A stretch of 64,000 bases of DNA from Flavobacterium limnophilum. Lineage in GTDB: Bacteria; Bacteroidota; Bacteroidia; Flavobacteriales; Flavobacteriaceae. The stretch covers positions 4,340,001 to 4,404,000 of the forward strand of contig NZ_CP114289.2 of NCBI RefSeq assembly GCF_027111315.2, written 5' to 3'. A model generated the notes under the pieces. It made no database searches and was not told the origin of the DNA. It saw nothing but the letters and a program-made list of their open reading frames with translations. Position numbers and translations under genes: made by a program. Below, piece by piece: positions 41,385-51,271 of the stretch; positions within the stretch are counted from its first letter, which is position 1, and every line of letters begins with the position of its first letter.

Positions 41385-43406
41385 ATGAAAACTAACCTAC
41401 TGGCGATTATTGTATTTTTCGCATTTTTTTATTCAACTACCAATGCCCAAGATTTCAGACTCGGAAAAGTTTCCGTTGCAGAATTGGAGGAAAAAGAACA
41501 TCCAAAAGATCCTTCGGCAGTTGCTGCAATATTGTTTAAAAAAGGAGAAGTAAAATTTGAATATTCTGAAAACTATGGTTTTCAGGTTGTTACTGAAGTT
41601 AAAACACGAATCAAAATATACAAAAAAGAAGGTTATGAATGGGCAACTCAAGAGGTTGGATATTATTTGGATAAAGATTTAAATGAAAATGTTTTATTCA
41701 AGGAAGCCGTTACTTATAATTTAGTTGATGGGAAAATAGAAAAAACAAAATTGAAAAGTGACGGCGAATTTGTGGAAAAAGTTAATAAATATTGGGAGGA
41801 AAAGAAAATAACAATGCCCAATGTTAAAGAAGGATCGGTTATTGAATTTGATTATACGATCAGAACAAGTTTAACAGGTTATATAAGAGATTGGTATTTT
41901 CAAACCAGTATTCCGGTAAATTATTCGGAATTTACAACCAGTATTCCAGAGTATTATAAATATAAAAGCAATCAAAAAGGGAATGTGTTGCTTAAAACAA
42001 CTGTTTTGAAGAACAGTAATAATATTGTTATGAATAACAAGGAAAGATCTGGAGGACAAGGTTTCTCAGCAGTTCAGACTACTTTTTCTCAGGATAAAAT
42101 TGATTATATCGAAACACAAACTACTTATTTAGCCAAGGATTTACCAGCGATGAAAGAAGAAGCTTATGTCAATAATATAGATAATTATATTTCGAGTATT
42201 TCTCACGAATTAGCTATGACAAATTTTCCCAATACACCTATAAAATATTATTCGACCAATTGGGAATCTGTGGTTAAAACAATTTACAATTATGATGATT
42301 TTGGTCCAGAATTGAATAAAACAGGTTATTTTGAACCAGACATCAAAGCTTTGTTAGCAGGGAAAACCATTCAAAACGAACGCATTTCTGCAATATTTGA
42401 TTATGTGAAAACTACTGTAAAATGGAATAATTACAAAGGTTATTCATGTAATGACGGCGTTAAAAAAGCCTATAAAGACAAGACTGGAAATACAGCCGAA
42501 ATCAATTTGATGCTCACCGCAATGTTACGTTATGCAGGACTGGATGCAAATCCGGTCTTGGTAAGCACTCGTGATAATGGAATTACCTTTTTTCCAAGCA
42601 GAAATGCGTTTAATTACGTAATAGCTGCTGTAGAAACTCCTGAAGGATTGATATTGTTGGATGCTACCGAAAAATATTCGGCTCCCAATATTTTGCCATT
42701 GCGAGATTTGAACTGGATAGGGAGATTAATTCGTAAAGACGGAACTTCAACCGAAGTGGATTTAATGCCAAAAACACAGTCGAAAGAGGCCATAAATATG
42801 AGCGTTATTTTGAAAAGTGATGGTTCGGCAGAAGGGAAATTAAGAAAGCAACTTACCAATCACGAAGCATTAGGGTTTAGAAAAGAATATTTGGCAACCA
42901 ATAATGATAGTTATTTGGAAAAATTGGAAACCAACTACAATAACATCGAGATTAGTGATTATGTTAGGGAAAACGACCTGGATTTGTCGAAACCTATTAT
43001 TGAAATCTTTGCATTTAAGGACACGAAAGACATAGAGGTTATCAATGATAAAATATATCTCTCTCCAATGTTGTATTTGGTGTCCAAGGAGAATCCTTTC
43101 AAGCAAGAAATCAGGGAATACCCAGTTGATTTTGGTTATCCAACACAAGAAAAATACAATATCAACATCAATATTCCAGAGGGATTTATCGTGGAGTCAA
43201 TTCCGCAATCCTTAAATATTGCCACAGGAGAAAATGTAGGTGCTTTTAAATATATGATAGCAAATTCAGGAAACAGCATCCAGATTGTAATTACAAAAGA
43301 CATAAATACCTCTATTGTTCAAGCGGATTTTTACCCTGTTCTAAAAGATTTCTACCAACAAATGATCGACAAGGAAAACGAGAAAATCGTTTTAAAGAAG
43401 ATATAA
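41385..43406 (+). CDS. DUF3857/transglutaminase-like exported protein lacking the catalytic Cys
   Basis: A 673-residue paralogue of the preceding protein. It has a signal peptide (MKTNLLAIIVFFAFFYSTTNAQ), a DUF3857 region (VKEGSVIEFDYTIRT), and the transglutaminase-like region around residues 330-400. At the place where the paralogue has GDCKAL this protein reads GNTAEINLM, so the nucleophilic Cys appears to be Thr. LDATEKYSAPNILP keeps the Asp region. It is therefore probably non-catalytic, or a binding partner of its neighbour. The two are 10 bases apart and surely co-transcribed. Confidence 0.86.
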   Translation: MKTNLLAIIVFFAFFYSTTNAQDFRLGKVSVAELEEKEHPKDPSAVAAILFKKGEVKFEYSENYGFQVVTEVKTRIKIYKKEGYEWATQEVGYYLDKDLNENVLFKEAVTYNLVDGKIEKTKLKSDGEFVEKVNKYWEEKKITMPNVKEGSVIEFDYTIRTSLTGYIRDWYFQTSIPVNYSEFTTSIPEYYKYKSNQKGNVLLKTTVLKNSNNIVMNNKERSGGQGFSAVQTTFSQDKIDYIETQTTYLAKDLPAMKEEAYVNNIDNYISSISHELAMTNFPNTPIKYYSTNWESVVKTIYNYDDFGPELNKTGYFEPDIKALLAGKTIQNERISAIFDYVKTTVKWNNYKGYSCNDGVKKAYKDKTGNTAEINLMLTAMLRYAGLDANPVLVSTRDNGITFFPSRNAFNYVIAAVETPEGLILLDATEKYSAPNILPLRDLNWIGRLIRKDGTSTEVDLMPKTQSKEAINMSVILKSDGSAEGKLRKQLTNHEALGFRKEYLATNNDSYLEKLETNYNNIEISDYVRENDLDLSKPIIEIFAFKDTKDIEVINDKIYLSPMLYLVSKENPFKQEIREYPVDFGYPTQEKYNININIPEGFIVESIPQSLNIATGENVGAFKYMIANSGNSIQIVITKDINTSIVQADFYPVLKDFYQQMIDKENEKIVLKKI

Positions 43407-43434
43407 GGATGATTCTTTTTTTAAAACAAATTTG

Positions 43435-43442
43435 TAGTTTTG
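43435..43442 (+). promoter_or_regulatory. -7 box of the MazG-like gene
   Basis: TAGTTTTG fits TAnnTTTG and lies 36 bases before ATG 43479. No -33 TTG was found at the right distance. Confidence 0.5.
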
Positions 43443-43478
43443 AAAAATTCCTAAAAATGTGTTTTTAAAACTAAAACA

Positions 43479-43805
43479 ATGAACCTAAAAAACTCCCAAC
43501 TAGCCGTTGATACCTGGATCAAGGAACACGGCGTTCGCTACTTCAACGAATTGACCAATATGGCACAACTTACAGAAGAAGTAGGCGAAGTAGCCCGAAT
43601 TATTGCCCGTCGTTATGGCGAACAATCCGAAAAGGAAAGCGACAAAAACAAAGACCTTGGCGAAGAATTGGCCGACGTGGTTTTCGTGGTTTTGTGCTTG
43701 GCCAACCAAACCGGAATCGATTTGCAAGCCGCTTTCGACAAGAAAATGGACTTGAAATCGGTACGGGATAAAGACCGCCACAAAAACAACGAGAAATTAA
43801 AATAA
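43479..43805 (+). CDS. MazG-like nucleotide pyrophosphohydrolase
   Basis: A 108-residue all-helical enzyme that hydrolyses nucleoside triphosphates (often non-canonical or dUTP/dCTP) to monophosphates. The metal-binding acidic motifs are clear: EEVGEVARIIARRYG (ExxE) and LGEELADVVFVVLCLANQ (ExxD). The short single-domain length fits the bacterial MazG-like group. It is a housekeeping or sanitation enzyme, commonly near dtd and aroA in flavobacteria as I recall. Start ATG 43479 follows an A-rich stretch. Confidence 0.9.
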   Translation: MNLKNSQLAVDTWIKEHGVRYFNELTNMAQLTEEVGEVARIIARRYGEQSEKESDKNKDLGEELADVVFVVLCLANQTGIDLQAAFDKKMDLKSVRDKDRHKNNEKLK

Positions 43806-43826
43806 TGTGATAAGTCAGGGGAAAGC

Positions 43827-43857
43827 TTTGGTACATCCTTTTTTTAAAATAAATTTG
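43827..43857 (+). promoter_or_regulatory. promoter of aroA
   Basis: TTTG (43827-43830), a 19-base gap, then TAAATTTG (43850-43857). One of the best matches to the Bacteroidota promoter in the window, 28 bases before the start codon. Confidence 0.72.
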
Positions 43858-43885
43858 CCGCCAATTACCAATCAACCAAGCTAAA

Positions 43886-45112
43886 ATGAATTTACTGCTA
43901 CAATCTGCAATCCATAATCTGCAATCTGCAATCTCAATAACCGGCTCGAAGAGTGAAACCAATAGACTGTTGTTGTTGCAGGCTTTGTTTCCAAATATTA
44001 CTTTGGCCAATACTTCCAATTCCGATGACAGCGAAGTGATGCAAAAAGCCTTGAAAGGGAATGACGAAATAGTTGATATTCATCATGCAGGAACGGCGAT
44101 GCGTTTTTTGACAGCTTATTTTGCCGTAAATGAAGGTCGTGAAGTAGTCTTGACGGGATCGCCTAGAATGAAAGAGCGACCAATAAAAGTTTTGGTTGAA
44201 GCTTTGCAACAATTGGGAGCGCAAATTTCCTATGAAAATGAGGAAGGCTATCCACCCATTCGAATCAAAGGACAAAAAATCACGAACAACAAAGTTAGCA
44301 TTCCTGCCAATGTAAGCAGTCAATACATTTCGGCATTGTTGCTAATTGCTCCAAAACTTCAAAATGGTATCGAATTGACTTTGGTGGGCGAAATCACCTC
44401 TGTTCCTTACATCAAAATGACTTTGGCATTGCTGAATGATTTGAATATTCAAACCAGTTTCGAAGGCAATGTAATAAAAGTACATCCAAAGCAAGAAGTT
44501 GAATCGAAAGTAATGACAGTAGAATCCGATTGGAGTTCGGCATCTTACTTTTTCAGTTTGGCGGCTTTGGCCAATGAAGCTTCCATTGCATTGAGCAGTT
44601 ACAAGAAAACCAGTTTGCAGGGCGATTCGGCTTTGGTCGAAATCTACGCCAAAATGGGAGTGGAAACGCGCTTTGAAGAAAACAAAATCACTTTGGTCAA
44701 ACAACCCAACTTTAAATTTGAAACTTTAAACTTGGATCTCAACAACACCCCAGATATTGCCCAAACTATTGTGGTAACTTGTCTTGGGTTGGGAATTGGT
44801 TGTCATTTGACCGGACTTCACACCTTGAAAATTAAAGAAACCGACAGGCTGGAAGCACTTCGAATTGAATTGACGAAACTTGGCGCCAATATTTCGGTAA
44901 CAAATGATAGTCTGACTCTTTTGGCTTCAAAAGAAATTAATTCGAACGTGAAAATTGCCACTTACAACGACCATCGAATGGCAATGGCATTCGCCCCTTT
45001 AGCTTTAAAAGTGCCAATAATCATCGAAAATGCCGAAGTGGTTTCGAAATCCTATCCCGATTTTTGGGTTGATTTGGCTGGTTTGGGCTTCCAAACAATA
45101 GAAATCAATTAA
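43886..45112 (+). CDS. aroA: 3-phosphoshikimate 1-carboxyvinyltransferase (EPSP synthase)
   Basis: Sixth step of the shikimate pathway. The 408-residue protein has SITGSKSETNRLLLLQAL near the N-terminus (substrate-binding Lys and Ser), HHAGTAMRFLTAYFAV, GSPRMKERPI, SSQYISALLL, SDWSSASYFF, and the C-terminal KETDRLEALRIEL and YNDHRMAMAFAPLAL. It is slightly shorter than the usual ~430. The first ~14 residues (NLLLQSAIHNLQSAIS) are encoded by copies of a CAATCTGCAATC repeat. An alternative start closer to ITGSKSETN is not available as ATG. It feeds chorismate to the pheA operon. Confidence 0.93.
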   Translation: MNLLLQSAIHNLQSAISITGSKSETNRLLLLQALFPNITLANTSNSDDSEVMQKALKGNDEIVDIHHAGTAMRFLTAYFAVNEGREVVLTGSPRMKERPIKVLVEALQQLGAQISYENEEGYPPIRIKGQKITNNKVSIPANVSSQYISALLLIAPKLQNGIELTLVGEITSVPYIKMTLALLNDLNIQTSFEGNVIKVHPKQEVESKVMTVESDWSSASYFFSLAALANEASIALSSYKKTSLQGDSALVEIYAKMGVETRFEENKITLVKQPNFKFETLNLDLNNTPDIAQTIVVTCLGLGIGCHLTGLHTLKIKETDRLEALRIELTKLGANISVTNDSLTLLASKEINSNVKIATYNDHRMAMAFAPLALKVPIIIENAEVVSKSYPDFWVDLAGLGFQTIEIN

Positions 45113-45174
45113 ATAACTCCTTGTGCCTTCGCGCCTTTGTGGCATTGGTCTTTTGAAAATAAACCGCGAAACAC

Positions 45175-45206
45175 TTGACAACGCCTATCTCACAATCGTA
45201 TATTTG
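45175..45206 (+). promoter_or_regulatory. promoter of queA
   Basis: TTG (45175-45177, within TTGACA), a 21-base gap, then TATATTTG (45199-45206). The start codon is 66 bases further on. Confidence 0.68.
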
Positions 45207-45271
45207 CACACGATTTAAAATTATGACTTCAAAATTCATAATTTATGATTCATAACTCATAACTTTTTCAA

Positions 45272-46321
45272 ATGAAATTATCACATTTTCAATTCAACTT
45301 GCCAAAAGAACTTCTTGCAGAATATCCAGCCGAAAACAGGGATGAAGCGCGTTTAATGGTTATTGATCGCAAAAAACAAACTATAGAACACAAAACATTC
45401 AAAGATGTTATCGATTATTTTGATGAAGGCGACGTCTTGATTTTGAATAATACCAAAGTTTTCCCGGCTCGTTTGTACGGAAACAAAGAAAAAACAGGAG
45501 CCAGAATCGAAGTTTTCTTGCTTAGAGAATTAAATGCAGAACAAAGACTTTGGGATGTATTGGTCGATCCAGCGCGTAAAATCCGTATTGGAAACAAATT
45601 GTATTTTGGAGATGACGATTCATTGGTGGCCGAAGTTATTGACAATACAACCTCTCGCGGAAGAACTTTACGTTTCCTATATGACGGTTCTTACGAAGAA
45701 TTTAGAAATAAATTGACTGAATTGGGAGAAACTCCAATTCCTAAATACATCAACAGAGACGTAACTCCAGAAGATGCGGATCGTTACCAAACAATTTATG
45801 CCAAAGAAGAAGGAGCGGTTGCGGCACCAACTGCCGGTTTGCATTTCTCTAAACATTTGTTGAAAAAACTGGAAATCAAGGGAGTTAAATTTGCCGAAGT
45901 TACACTTCACGTAGGTTTGGGGACTTTTAATCCAGTTGAGGTTGAAGATTTGTCAAAACACAAAATGGATTCCGAAGAGTTGAAAATTACCCAGGAAGCC
46001 TGTGATACTGTCAATGATGCAAAAGCGAAAAGAAAACGCATTTGTGCAGTGGGAACAACTTCCATGCGTGCCATAGAAAGCTCGGTTTCTTCACAAAGAA
46101 CCTTGAACCCTTTTGACGGTTGGACGAATAAATTTATTTTTCCTCCACACGATTTCAGCGTGGCGACTTGCATGATTACCAATTTTCATACGCCAAAATC
46201 AACTTTGTTGATGATGATTTCAGCTTTCTGTGGACACGATTTGATGAAGAAAGCATATGATGAAGCCATCAAGGAAGGATATAAATTTTATTCTTACGGT
46301 GATGCGATGTTAATCATCTAA
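45272..46321 (+). CDS. queA: S-adenosylmethionine:tRNA ribosyltransferase-isomerase
   Basis: Adds the epoxycyclopentane ring precursor to 7-aminomethyl-7-deazaguanine in tRNA during queuosine synthesis, using SAM. The 349 residues match the family: [24 protein letters not shown] at the start, [12 protein letters not shown], the TPIPKYINR segment, [36 protein letters not shown], and [19 protein letters not shown] near the end. queE at 57163 acts earlier in the same pathway. A terminator follows at 46373. Confidence 0.96.
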   Translation: MKLSHFQFNLPKELLAEYPAENRDEARLMVIDRKKQTIEHKTFKDVIDYFDEGDVLILNNTKVFPARLYGNKEKTGARIEVFLLRELNAEQRLWDVLVDPARKIRIGNKLYFGDDDSLVAEVIDNTTSRGRTLRFLYDGSYEEFRNKLTELGETPIPKYINRDVTPEDADRYQTIYAKEEGAVAAPTAGLHFSKHLLKKLEIKGVKFAEVTLHVGLGTFNPVEVEDLSKHKMDSEELKITQEACDTVNDAKAKRKRICAVGTTSMRAIESSVSSQRTLNPFDGWTNKFIFPPHDFSVATCMITNFHTPKSTLLMMISAFCGHDLMKKAYDEAIKEGYKFYSYGDAMLII

Positions 46322-46332
46322 AAAATATATTT

Positions 46333-46367
46333 CTCCTCCCTCTTATTTGGAGAGTGTTGGGGTAAGG
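46333..46367 (+). repeat. dispersed C-rich/G-rich hairpin repeat, copy D (diverged)
   Basis: CTCCTCCCTCTTATTTGG then AGAGTGTTGGGGTAAGG. Same family as 5066-5097, but the stem is weakened and it lies after queA rather than just before a start codon. Confidence 0.65.
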
Positions 46368-46372
46368 ATTTT

Positions 46373-46403
46373 AAATCTCGTCAGCAATGGCGAGATTTTT
46401 TTT
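46373..46403 (+). terminator. terminator of queA
   Basis: AAATCTCG (46373-46380) pairs with CGAGATTT (46391-46398) and runs into eight T (46396-46403). Confidence 0.85.
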
Positions 46404-46509
46404 GCGATCTAACGAATGTTTTTTGCTGAAATTTTGCTAAAATAAAATAGATTGAAGGGAATTGCGCTAAACTCCAAAATTTTGCTAAATTTAGATTGCT
46501 ATAAATTAA

Positions 46510-48903
46510 ATGACTCAAATGGAAACATTCAAAAAGATTCTTCTTGCTATTTTATCCTTGGTGGTCATTCTGGTATTGGCATTGGTTGGGTATTATTTTT
46601 ATTCGAAACCAACTTATGAAGGGAAGCTAAAACTAAAAAACCTGCAAAAAGAAATCACCGTCTATTTTGATGATTTTGGCGTTCCACACATTTATGCCAA
46701 TTCCCAGAGAGACGCAATGACAACTTTGGGCTATGTGCATGCACAAGATCGTTTGTGGCAAATGGAGTTAATGCGCCGAATCGCTCCCGGAAGATTATCG
46801 GAAATATTCGGTTCGAAAGCGTTAAAGACCGACATGTTTTTTGCAGGATTGGGCATCAATGAGAATTCGGAGGAAACAATTTTAAAATTGGACAAGAAAT
46901 CTGAAGCCTGTCAACTCGCTTTGGCCTATATTGACGGGATAAATCAATATGTTGAAGAAGGAAAAACACCCATCGAGTTTCAATTATTGGGACTCAAGAA
47001 AGACAAATTCACGTTGAAAGACGTCTATAATATCTTCGGTTACATGTCATTCAGTTTTGCAATGGCCCAGAAAACAGATCCATTGATGACCGATATTCGA
47101 GATAAATTGGGTGCGGAATATTTGAAAGATTTTGGTTTGGATGGTTCGTTGGGAACTACACAAATCAAGAATTTTGATGGTAAAGCCATAGAATATGCCA
47201 AAATATCCAAAGCAGTGACCAGTTTACTTGACAATTCGCCAGTTCCAGCTTTTATCGGCAGCAACAGTTGGGTTATTGCACCGCAGAAAACCAAGAACGG
47301 AAAAGTTATTTTTGCCAATGATCCACATATTGGTTTTTCGCAACCTTGTACTTGGTATGAAGCCCATATTGTGGTTCCTGATTACGAAATTTACGGCTAT
47401 TATTTGGCGGGAACTCCATTTCCGCTTTTGGGGCACAATCGCGAGTATGCTTATGGATTGACGATGTTCGAAAATGACGACCTCGATATGTTTCAGGAAG
47501 AGGATAATCCAAATAATAAAAAACAATATAAAACCATTAATGGATTCAAGGATTATAAAATCAGAAAGAAAATCATTAAAGTTAAAGATTCTACAGATGT
47601 GGTTTTGGTAGTAAGAGAAACCCAACACGGCCCTGTAATGAATGAGTTGTTGGACGGAATCAAGGGCAAGAAACCCTTTGCCATGTCTTGGATTTATACC
47701 CAACAGCCCAACCATTTGCTCGAAGCGGTTTATTCGCTTTCGCATTCCAAAAATTTGGATGATTTTCGAAAAGGAGTTTCTTTGATTGCCGCACCGGGGT
47801 TGAATGTAATGTACGGTGATGCCAAAGGAAATATCGCCTGGAATACTTCTGGGAAGTTGTATAAATTGGACAAATCTGTCAATCCAAATTTTATTTTAAA
47901 TGGCACGAACGGCATTGATGACAAAAAAGAATTTTTTGATTTTTCCAAGAATCCGCACGCCATTAATCCAAGTTGGAATTACCTTTATTCTTCCAATAAC
48001 CAGCCCGAAGCGGTTGACGGTTATTCGTATCCAGGATATTATTTGCCGAGAGATAGAGCCAAAAGAATCTCGGATTTGCTGGAGCCAAAAAGCAATTGGA
48101 CTAAAGAAGAAGTTGGTCAAATGATGAATGACAATACTTCTGAGATTGCAACAAATATTGTGGGTAATTTGGTTTCGGTAATAGAGCAAAAAACGCTTTC
48201 AAATAATGAAAAACAAGCAATAGCAATCCTTAAAAAATGGAATGGGACGAATGATTTAAAAGATTTGGCGCCAACTATTTACAATAAATGGATTAACAAT
48301 TATTTAAAAAACACTTTTGAAGACGAGCTGGGAGAAACGGATTTCACAATGCTTTTAAGCACTCATGTTATTAAGCAAATTATTGAACCGCAAAGCAAAA
48401 ATGAAAGTTCGATTTGGTGGGATAATGTGGCAACAAAAAACAAAAAAGAATCTAGGTCTGAAATTCTGAATAAATCTTTTCATGAAACTATAACGGCACT
48501 CGAAATTCAACTGGGAAAAAACTTGAGTTTATGGACTTGGAACAAGGTTCATTCGCTGGAGCATAAACATCCTATGGGGCAAGTTGCCGCTTTGAGAGGG
48601 CTTTTTAATGTTGGTCCTTTTGAAGTTCCGGGTTCAAACGAAGTAATCAACAATTTGATGTTTGATTTTACCCACAGCGGAAATTATAGTGTAAAAGCGG
48701 GGCCTTCTACCCGAAGAGTTGTCGATTTTTCGGATGTAGAAAACAGTATAAGTATATTGCCGACCGGGCAATCAGGGAATCCTTTTAGTAAACATTACAA
48801 TGATCAGGCAGAAATGTATAATTCAGGCAAGTTCCGAAAAATGAAATTGAACAAGAAAGAAATCATCAAGACTTCGACAAAATTGGTTTTCCTTCCGAAA
48901 TAA
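46510..48903 (+). CDS. penicillin acylase family (Ntn-hydrolase) protein
   Basis: A 797-residue N-terminal-nucleophile amidase. It starts with a membrane anchor or signal segment (ILLAILSLVVILVLALVGYYF), then the alpha chain (VPHIYANSQRDAMTTLGYVHAQDRLWQMELMRR), and the autoprocessing site between Gly250 and Ser251 in IGSNSWVIAP. The beta chain follows (ANDPHIGFSQPCTWYEAHI; GHNREYAYGLT). Members cleave acyl amides such as penicillin G or acyl-homoserine lactones. It is exported and has no operon partner that points to a substrate. Start could be ATG 46510 or 46519. Confidence 0.92.
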   Translation: MTQMETFKKILLAILSLVVILVLALVGYYFYSKPTYEGKLKLKNLQKEITVYFDDFGVPHIYANSQRDAMTTLGYVHAQDRLWQMELMRRIAPGRLSEIFGSKALKTDMFFAGLGINENSEETILKLDKKSEACQLALAYIDGINQYVEEGKTPIEFQLLGLKKDKFTLKDVYNIFGYMSFSFAMAQKTDPLMTDIRDKLGAEYLKDFGLDGSLGTTQIKNFDGKAIEYAKISKAVTSLLDNSPVPAFIGSNSWVIAPQKTKNGKVIFANDPHIGFSQPCTWYEAHIVVPDYEIYGYYLAGTPFPLLGHNREYAYGLTMFENDDLDMFQEEDNPNNKKQYKTINGFKDYKIRKKIIKVKDSTDVVLVVRETQHGPVMNELLDGIKGKKPFAMSWIYTQQPNHLLEAVYSLSHSKNLDDFRKGVSLIAAPGLNVMYGDAKGNIAWNTSGKLYKLDKSVNPNFILNGTNGIDDKKEFFDFSKNPHAINPSWNYLYSSNNQPEAVDGYSYPGYYLPRDRAKRISDLLEPKSNWTKEEVGQMMNDNTSEIATNIVGNLVSVIEQKTLSNNEKQAIAILKKWNGTNDLKDLAPTIYNKWINNYLKNTFEDELGETDFTMLLSTHVIKQIIEPQSKNESSIWWDNVATKNKKESRSEILNKSFHETITALEIQLGKNLSLWTWNKVHSLEHKHPMGQVAALRGLFNVGPFEVPGSNEVINNLMFDFTHSGNYSVKAGPSTRRVVDFSDVENSISILPTGQSGNPFSKHYNDQAEMYNSGKFRKMKLNKKEIIKTSTKLVFLPK

Positions 48904-48965
48904 ATAAGGTTCAATGACAACGGCAAAAATCAATTGAAATGTTCCATTGAATTTTGCCATTGCAT

Positions 48966-49328
48966 TTATTCCTCTCGATGCACTTTCTTGAAATCAAAAG
49001 CAGGAGTGCAGATGGCGAGATATTCGCAAGGTTCTTCAAATGGATTGGAGTATTGAACTCGCGTGTTTTTATCAATTTTTATGGATTGTCCAGCTTCAAG
49101 AACGACGGTTTCTCCTTCGATAACAAATTGCTTTTTTCCTTTTATGATATAGGTGTATTCTTCAAATTCAGGAGTTTGAAAAGGTTCTTTCCAATGTGGT
49201 GGCGCTATCATGTGCGCTATGGAAATATCAGGATTGTTTGTGGTTGCAATTCCGTGATGTTCTTCAATTAGTTTTCCGTCAGTTGTAGGAACTACGAAAG
49301 GCGATTTTTGAATGAAGTATTTTTTCAT
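48966..49328 (-). CDS. cupin-domain protein, 120 aa
   Basis: A small single-domain cupin with the two conserved motifs in outline: FEEYTYIIKGKKQFVIEGE (motif 1) and AGQSIKIDKNTRVQYSNPFEEPCEYLAICTPAF (motif 2). Only some of the usual metal-binding His are present (HHG near residue 25 and HW near 44 lie outside the normal positions), so it may bind a ligand without metal. It could be a sugar-type or quercetinase-like sensor; function is unknown. Convergent with the penicillin acylase gene; 51 bases separate its start from the HerA-like gene on the same strand. Confidence 0.82.
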   Translation of the reverse strand: MKKYFIQKSPFVVPTTDGKLIEEHHGIATTNNPDISIAHMIAPPHWKEPFQTPEFEEYTYIIKGKKQFVIEGETVVLEAGQSIKIDKNTRVQYSNPFEEPCEYLAICTPAFDFKKVHREE

Positions 49329-49379
49329 TTTCTATCTTTTGAATGTAAAGTAATCCTAATTGTTGCGGATACTTTGATG

Positions 49380-50897
49380 TTATTTTCTCAATAATTTATT
49401 CAAAACTCCAAAAGCACCTCGAATAAAAGTGGCACTCGTCAATATTTTTATGACAGATTTAGTTACTGTACCAGTGGTGTCTCCAGATTGCTTTTCTGCT
49501 TTTTCGGTCGCTTTTTCTTCCTGTTGTTGGGCAACTTCCTGTTCGGCAATCGCAATTTTTTTATTTAGCATTTCGTAAGCGCTTTCTCGGTCAATGAGTT
49601 CGCTGTATTTCTTGACCAATTTCGATTTGCTGTTGATTTCCTGGATTTCACTTTCCGTTAAAACATCCATTCTACTCATTGGGGCTCGCATCATTGTTGC
49701 GGCAAGTGGAGTTGGAGTTCCTTTTTCGCTCAAGGCCGTGACCAATGCTTCGCCAATTCCTAAACTGGTCAACAATTCATCTGTTTTATAATAATCCGAT
49801 GAAGGGTAGTTGTCTGCCGTTTGCTTGATGGCCTGTCGGTCATTTGCCGTAAAAGCTCTCAAGGCGTGCTGGATTTTCAAACCTAATTGCGCCAAAACAC
49901 CACTCGGAACATCCATTGGGTTTTGGGTGATGAAGTACACTCCGATTCCTTTGGAACGAATCAGTTTCACGATGGTTTCTATTTGTTCCAACAAGGTTTT
50001 GCTGGCTTCCTTGAAAATCAAATGGGCTTCGTCAATAAAAATAACCAATTCAGGCTGGTCAGCATCTCCTTTTTCGGGCATTTGGTTGTAAATCTCGGCC
50101 AATAAACTCAACATAAATGTCGAAAACAACTTGGGTTTGTCTTGAATGTCCGTCAAACGGATGATATTGACGTACCCTTTGCCATTTTCGTCAATGCGCA
50201 TCAAATCGTCAATGTCAAAGGACATTTCTCCAAAAAACAAATCGGCTCCTTGTTGTTCGAGTTCGATTATTTTTCGAAGAATGGTGCCGGTTGTCGAGGT
50301 CGAAATCTTGCCGTAACTTTCCTCGATTTCGTCTTTTCCTTCTTCAGTAATATAATTGATGACTTTTTTGATGTCCTTCAAATCCAAAAGAGGCATCTTG
50401 TTGTCGTCACAATATTTGAAAATCACCGAAATTACTCCGGATTGGGTGTCGTTCAAATCCAGAATTCTTGAAAAAAGAACAGGGCCAAATTCAGAAACGG
50501 TCGAACGAAGCCGAACGCCGTTTTGTTCAGACAAAGTCATTAGTTCCACTGGGAAACTCGATACATTATATGGTATGTTGATTTTGGCATGACGTTCCGT
50601 AATAAAAGATTTCTCTTCTCCTTCCTTGGCAATTCCGCTAAAATCTCCTTTAATGTCCATCATCAAAACCGGAATTCCAAACGATGATAATTGTTCTGAT
50701 AAGACTTGAATGGTTTTGGTTTTTCCTGTTCCAGTCGCTCCTGCAATCAATCCGTGGCGATTTAAGGTTTTTAAGGGGATTTTTATTTGGGCATCTCCCA
50801 TAACGTCTCCGTCAAGTAGTGCGCTTCCAAGAATTATACTTTCACCTTTTGAAAGATAACCATCATTAATTTGTTTTGTGAAATCTTTACTACGCAT
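49380..50897 (-). CDS. HerA-like helicase / DUF853 ATPase
   Basis: A 505-residue FtsK/HerA-class ATPase. ATG at 50897 is preferred over the TTG at 50924. It has Walker A GATGTGKTKT near residue 50, Walker B LVIFIDEAHLIF, an EQIETIVKLIRSKGIGVYFITQNPMDVPSGVLAQLG segment with the sensor region, and the MRAPMSRMDVLT stretch typical of the DUF853/YjgR family. A glutamine- and glutamate-rich coiled coil (about 430-460) precedes a short basic tail. The family is a hexameric DNA- or RNA-translocase of uncertain role, once linked to nucleotide turnover. It is divergent from exbB. Confidence 0.9.
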   Translation of the reverse strand: MRSKDFTKQINDGYLSKGESIILGSALLDGDVMGDAQIKIPLKTLNRHGLIAGATGTGKTKTIQVLSEQLSSFGIPVLMMDIKGDFSGIAKEGEEKSFITERHAKINIPYNVSSFPVELMTLSEQNGVRLRSTVSEFGPVLFSRILDLNDTQSGVISVIFKYCDDNKMPLLDLKDIKKVINYITEEGKDEIEESYGKISTSTTGTILRKIIELEQQGADLFFGEMSFDIDDLMRIDENGKGYVNIIRLTDIQDKPKLFSTFMLSLLAEIYNQMPEKGDADQPELVIFIDEAHLIFKEASKTLLEQIETIVKLIRSKGIGVYFITQNPMDVPSGVLAQLGLKIQHALRAFTANDRQAIKQTADNYPSSDYYKTDELLTSLGIGEALVTALSEKGTPTPLAATMMRAPMSRMDVLTESEIQEINSKSKLVKKYSELIDRESAYEMLNKKIAIAEQEVAQQQEEKATEKAEKQSGDTTGTVTKSVIKILTSATFIRGAFGVLNKLLRK

Positions 50898-51200
50898 AAT
50901 TGTTTTGATTAAAATAGATTGCAAGATATTGTTTTTTTTACACTTAATAAATAGGCAGTTTGTGTTAAATTAGAGGCATTTTTATTGGAAAAACAGAAAA
51001 ACATTTAAATTTAATTATTTTTTGAAAAGTGTTAAAAACACATTTAAATTAAGTCCTAAAAACGCTATTTTTGCTGTAAAAATTGAGATTTGCAGCAAGT
51101 TTTTGATTTTAATGCAAAAAAGATAAATTGACTTTTTTTGATCAAAGTTAAATTAAATGGAATATTAGTAAAAAAAGTTTTTTTATTTCAACTAAAAATA

Positions 51201-51208
51201 TAAATTTG
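51201..51208 (+). promoter_or_regulatory. -7 box of the exbB cluster
   Basis: TAAATTTG fits TAnnTTTG, 63 bases before exbB. A second candidate, TATTTTTG, is at 51066-51073. The remaining DNA between 50898 and 51271 is very A+T-rich with no gene seen. Confidence 0.5.
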
Positions 51209-51271
51209 CTCCTCAACAAAGTTTTTTATAACAAAAAAAATAAATTATTAAAATTATTAAAAATTACGAAA

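Noticed and set aside
47224..47745. 173-codon minus frame within the penicillin acylase gene
   Set aside because: Entirely inside a well-supported gene; no motif.
48954..49271. 105-codon + strand frame opposite the cupin gene
   Set aside because: The minus-strand cupin has clear family motifs; the + frame is its antisense shadow with no recognisable domain.
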